Assembly: GCA_007116685.1 (NCBI GenBank)
Contig: SKIC01000310.1
Coordinates: forward strand, 1 to 9,519
Direction: 5' to 3'
DNA length: 9,519 nucleotides
Source: Balneolales bacterium
GTDB taxonomy: Bacteria; Bacteroidota; Rhodothermia; Balneolales; Natronogracilivirgulaceae
Position 1 is the first letter of the stretch; each line of letters opens with the position of its first letter. The notes below the pieces were generated by a model. The model was given only the letters and a program-made list of their open reading frames with translations, had not been told where the DNA came from and made no database searches. The translations under genes were made by a program, and so were the position numbers. Positions 6,298 to 9,519 of this stretch are shown here, piece by piece.

Positions 6298-7884
6298 ATG
6301 CAACATCAATACGATTATCTGATTCTTGGAAGCGGTGCCGCGGGTTTATCCTATGCTCTAAAAGTCGCAGATCATGGCTCGGTATGTAGCATCACCAAAA
6401 AAAACAGAGCAGAATCGAACACGAATTACGCTCAGGGTGGTATTGCATCCGTAGTTGATGAAAACGATTCTTTTGAGAAGCACATACAGGATACGCTCAT
6501 TGCAGGAGCCGGTTTGTGTCATGAGGATGTCGTAAGGATGGTTGTTGAAGAAGGACCTGCTGTAATTCAAGAGTTATTACAGCTTGGTGCCCGATTTACC
6601 AGTTATAATGGAAGGTTGGATTTAGGCAAAGAGGGAGGCCATTCCCACGAACGGATAGTTCATGCTGCCGATACAACCGGTAAAGAAATTGAAAGAACGC
6701 TTTTGCAAGCAGCTGAAGCGCATCCCAGAATTACGATTTTGGAGCATCACTTTGCAATGGAGTTTATTACTGAGCATCATTTAGGGCAGAAAGTAACCCG
6801 ATATGATACCAATACTCACTGTTTTGGAGTATACGTTTTAGATACGCAGCGCTATAATGTCGATAAAATCTTGGCAAAAACTACCTTACTTGCTACCGGA
6901 GGTGCCTGCCAGGTTTATTTGCACACCACGAATCCTGAAATTGCAACCGGCGACGGAATCGCAATGGCCTATCGTGCGAAAGTTCGGGTATCAAACATGG
7001 AATTTATTCAATTTCATCCCACATCATTGTACGCTCCCGGAGCAGATTCCTTCTTGATTTCAGAGGCAGTGCGTGGCAAAGGTGGTATTCTCCGCAACAG
7101 CAAGGGAGAGGCTTTTATGGCTTCTTATGATGATAGAAAAGACCTAGCACCACGAGATATTGTTGCCCGTGCTATTGATGATCAATTAAAGAAATCAGGC
7201 GAGGAATGCGTTTTTCTCGATGTAACTCATATCGACAAAAATGTGATTCTGGAGCACTTTCCAAATATTTACCACACCTGTAGCTCCTACGGAATTGATA
7301 TCACCCAAGAACCCATTCCTGTTGTACCTGCGGCTCATTATATGTGTGGTGGAGTGGTCACAGATGTTCATGGAAGAACGAGTATAAATGGTCTGTTTGC
7401 TTGTGGAGAGGTGACGCATACCAGAGTTCACGGAGCAAATCGCCTGGCTTCAAATAGTTTGCTTGAAGCATTGGTTTTTTCTGGTCGGGCAGCAGAAAAA
7501 GCAGTAGAATACGCCAAAAACACGGAAATTAATCTGGAAGTACCTGATTGGGATGATTCCGGTACGGTAAATAATGATGAGTGGATTTTAATCTCACACA
7601 ACAAAAAAGAACTTCAGCAGATTATGTGGGATTATGTTGGAATTGTACGAAGTGATTTGCGTCTTGAAAGAGCGTTTCGACGTACAAAATTGCTCTATGA
7701 AGAAACTGAGGAATTCTATACCAGAACCCGAGTGAGTGTGCCTCTTTGCGAATTGCGTAATTTGATTGGTGTTGCGTATATCATCATAAAATCCGCAATG
7801 AAGCGAAAAGAGAGCAGAGGATTACACTATACCACTGATTATCCTGAGACTTTAGACTCCGAACGCAAAGATACCGTGATTTAA
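6298..7884 (+). CDS. nadB: L-aspartate oxidase
   Basis: 528 residues against about 540 in E. coli. It oxidises L-aspartate to iminoaspartate with FAD, using oxygen or fumarate as acceptor. NadA then makes quinolinate, the first committed precursor of de novo NAD; the enzyme is cytoplasmic. The N-terminal FAD fingerprint is GSGAAG (11-16), followed by NTNYAQGGIA. Residues matching known active-site positions are Glu112 (EGGHSHER), His240 (FHPTSLY), Arg286 (APRDIVAR), His347 (AAHYMCGG) and Arg382 (NRLASNSLLEA). The helical C-terminal domain ends with ESRGLHYTTDYP, typical of NadB and separating it from fumarate reductase/succinate dehydrogenase flavoproteins. The start ATG lies one base after the prfB stop (TAATATG) with no clear SD, suggesting re-initiation by ribosomes that finish prfB. 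The next gene also starts after one base. No nadA or nadC is in the window. Confidence 0.97.
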   Translation: MQHQYDYLILGSGAAGLSYALKVADHGSVCSITKKNRAESNTNYAQGGIASVVDENDSFEKHIQDTLIAGAGLCHEDVVRMVVEEGPAVIQELLQLGARFTSYNGRLDLGKEGGHSHERIVHAADTTGKEIERTLLQAAEAHPRITILEHHFAMEFITEHHLGQKVTRYDTNTHCFGVYVLDTQRYNVDKILAKTTLLATGGACQVYLHTTNPEIATGDGIAMAYRAKVRVSNMEFIQFHPTSLYAPGADSFLISEAVRGKGGILRNSKGEAFMASYDDRKDLAPRDIVARAIDDQLKKSGEECVFLDVTHIDKNVILEHFPNIYHTCSSYGIDITQEPIPVVPAAHYMCGGVVTDVHGRTSINGLFACGEVTHTRVHGANRLASNSLLEALVFSGRAAEKAVEYAKNTEINLEVPDWDDSGTVNNDEWILISHNKKELQQIMWDYVGIVRSDLRLERAFRRTKLLYEETEEFYTRTRVSVPLCELRNLIGVAYIIIKSAMKRKESRGLHYTTDYPETLDSERKDTVI

Positions 7885-7885
7885 A

Positions 7886-9519
7886 GTGTGGCTCATTTTT
7901 CTATTATTTGCTTTGGCAACTGCTGTTCCACAGCAGCAGGTAGAAATTGAATTGAATCTAAACTCAGACCGAAGTAATGAGATTATTCTAGTATTTGATA
8001 ATCAGGAATTGGCACAGTCAGAATTCAATTTTCTGGACGCAAGGTCTCAGTCGCACATCCAATTAGAAAGAATAAGCTCGAGGGAAGTCCAAATTTCAAA
8101 TCAAAAGACCATCGCTCTTTATCAATGGAGAGGTAGCCAAAGTCCGGATTTTGGTTTAATTGAGAGGCAAACCGGTGCCATCATTGCTGAGCCCAATCGA
8201 ATTCTTAGTCTGGATTTAGACAAATGGAATGACGCTTTAGTAGATTCACAATGGTATTTGCCTGTCATAAATCTAGATAAGGCGCATAGAAAAGCATCGC
8301 GGAATGAAGAAGTTGTAATTGCTTTGATTGATACTGGAATAGATTTTTTTCATGAAGATTTGAGCAATCAAATTTATTATAATGAAAATGCAATGGATGA
8401 TTCTAATGGCTTTTGGGATGATTTCAGTGGCTGGAATTTTATTAGGAATAATAATCAGACTCAGGACTTACAGGGGCATGGAACCGCAATGACCGGAATT
8501 ATGGCTGCGGAATCCAATAATGAAAAGGGAATAGTTGGGATAGCTCAAAACGCTAAAATCATGCCACTGGTTGCTTTTGGAGAGGATGGAAGGGGTTCTT
8601 TATTCAATGTGATTCAGGCGGTGCTTTATGCTGCTGATAACGGAGCTCGTATCATAAATATGTCTTATGGCTTTGCTGACGAATCCAGAGTTGAAAGACT
8701 GGCATTGCAATACGCCTACGATAAAGGGGTGGTGCTTATCAGTAGCGCAGGGAATATCGGGGGACCAAATAGGAGGTTTCCTGCCGCGTATCCCGAAGTG
8801 ATTGCAGTTTCATGGACGGGAAAAAACGACAGAATAGCATCTGTAGCATCTTATGGGCCGCATGTGGCATTAGCTGCTCCCGGCTCAGAAATCTATACTA
8901 CCAATTTCACACCCGGCCAAACCAACGCAGGATATCGTTCTGTAAATGGTTCCTCGGCTTCTTCTGCGATGGTGAGTGGAGTGGCTGCTTTGCTTTTAGG
9001 TGAATATCCGCATTTAAGTCCTAAAGAAGTCAGATCAAGGCTTCAAATTTCTGCCGATAATGTCATGCTAGATGGATGGGATCAGTTCACAGGAGCCGGC
9101 CGTGTAAATGCGTATAGAGTACTTCAAATTCAAGAATCAGTCTATGCCAAAATTGATTCGCTTGTGATTCAGAATGCTGAGATTGCGGTGTATGGATCAG
9201 CTTATCATCCCAATCTGGAATCTTACGAAATCGCCATAGCCAATGGCTTACGCGAACCGTTGACTTTTCAGGACTTGGCAGTGGGAGAAAGCAATATTCT
9301 AAGAGGCGAATTGGGACGATTTCCCAAAAGTTTCTTCGACAACTTTTCCGATGAATTCCACACGTTTGCACTGCGAGTTTCAGGAACAACAGGTACGGTA
9401 ATTGAAGATCGGCGACATTTTTATCCCACTACTGAGGTGCCGGAATTATCCTTAGAAAGTGTAATGCACGGTTTTATAGCCGATGAAACGGCTGTAGCAG
9501 CGAAATGGGAGGTTTCTTA
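7886..9519 (+). CDS. Exported subtilisin-like (S8) serine protease, 3' end missing
   Basis: The frame is open from GTG 7886 to the window end (544 codons plus two bases). GTG is the only usual start after the in-frame TGA at 7877-7879. It lies one base past the nadB stop and directly begins a hydrophobic signal sequence (MWLIFLLFALATAVPQQQ), which lacks the usual positive residues. Residues about 20-125 may be a propeptide. The peptidase domain follows with a complete catalytic set: Asp149 (LIDTGID), His198 (GHGTAMTG), oxyanion Asn290 (SSAGNIGG) and Ser357 (GSSASSAMVSG, for the usual GTSMASP). After about residue 410 comes a different, probably beta-rich region (DSLVIQNAEIAVYGSAYHP) that runs off the end; it may carry a C-terminal sorting domain, which cannot be seen. 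It is expected to be a secreted or cell-surface endopeptidase for protein breakdown or processing. The substrate is unknown. Confidence 0.92.
   Translation, partial: MWLIFLLFALATAVPQQQVEIELNLNSDRSNEIILVFDNQELAQSEFNFLDARSQSHIQLERISSREVQISNQKTIALYQWRGSQSPDFGLIERQTGAIIAEPNRILSLDLDKWNDALVDSQWYLPVINLDKAHRKASRNEEVVIALIDTGIDFFHEDLSNQIYYNENAMDDSNGFWDDFSGWNFIRNNNQTQDLQGHGTAMTGIMAAESNNEKGIVGIAQNAKIMPLVAFGEDGRGSLFNVIQAVLYAADNGARIINMSYGFADESRVERLALQYAYDKGVVLISSAGNIGGPNRRFPAAYPEVIAVSWTGKNDRIASVASYGPHVALAAPGSEIYTTNFTPGQTNAGYRSVNGSSASSAMVSGVAALLLGEYPHLSPKEVRSRLQISADNVMLDGWDQFTGAGRVNAYRVLQIQESVYAKIDSLVIQNAEIAVYGSAYHPNLESYEIAIANGLREPLTFQDLAVGESNILRGELGRFPKSFFDNFSDEFHTFALRVSGTTGTVIEDRRHFYPTTEVPELSLESVMHGFIADETAVAAKWEVS

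Noticed and set aside
8812..9003. 63-residue + strand frame
   Set aside because: It lies inside the S8 protease in another frame; the protease frame has all catalytic motifs.
9087..9389. 100-residue - strand frame
   Set aside because: It is antisense to the S8 protease, shows no recognisable motif and has composition typical of a shadow frame.
1..9519. Mobile element, CRISPR, tRNA/rRNA, defence or toxin-antitoxin system
   Set aside because: I see no transposase, integrase, regular spaced repeats, cloverleaf-like sequence or known defence domain. The content is core metabolism, translation and envelope genes.

Overview
The window reads as an ordinary chromosomal stretch of a moderately AT-rich, Gram-negative bacterium of the Bacteroidota/Balneolota/Rhodothermota type. 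No taxon is proven, and Balneolaceae-like is my best guess. The reasons are inference from sequence style: starts have almost no Shine-Dalgarno sequence, the ABC exporter has a Bacteroidota-like sequence, the RF2 resembles the FCB-group form, and exported S45 and S8 proteins are present. There is no transposase, integrase, tRNA, rRNA or CRISPR array. Coding density is very high and no gene-free stretch exceeds about 140 bases.

Layout. Bases 1-1182 are the 3' part of an ABC exporter half-transporter (+). It converges on, and overlaps by 22 bp, an inositol-monophosphatase/CysQ-family phosphatase (-, 1161-1994). A 136-bp divergent intergenic region (1995-2130) is the only obvious place for promoters. 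From 2131 to the window end, six genes run on the + strand with gaps of 18, -4, 32, 1 and 1 bases. They are a 71-aa DUF883/ElaB-like membrane-anchored protein, an exported penicillin-acylase-family (S45) protein with a TTG start, a 116-aa integral membrane protein, prfB (release factor 2), nadB (L-aspartate oxidase) and an exported S8 (subtilisin-like) protease cut off by the window edge. The protease starts at GTG 7886 and is easy to miss because it has no ATG near its 5' end.

How the genes may work together. prfB carries a textbook +1 programmed frameshift (AGGAGGT, then CTT TGA C, 5240-5255), so the true protein begins at 5162 and has 377 residues. RF2 should therefore regulate its own synthesis. 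nadB and the protease each follow with a 1-base gap and no visible ribosome-binding site, so their translation may be coupled to prfB. The first three genes of the run look like a small envelope unit of two small membrane proteins flanking an exported S45 protein.

Most notable points. (1) The S45 protein keeps the family framework but lacks the usual Ser nucleophile. Thr285 (or Met286, depending on a one-residue gap) sits in its place, so it is either a Thr-dependent Ntn hydrolase or a pseudoenzyme. (2) A perfect 14-bp GC-rich palindrome lies in the linker codons just before that site. (3) A strong SD-like element is used for recoding in a region whose gene starts essentially lack SD sequences. 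I see no clearly new defence or mobile system here.
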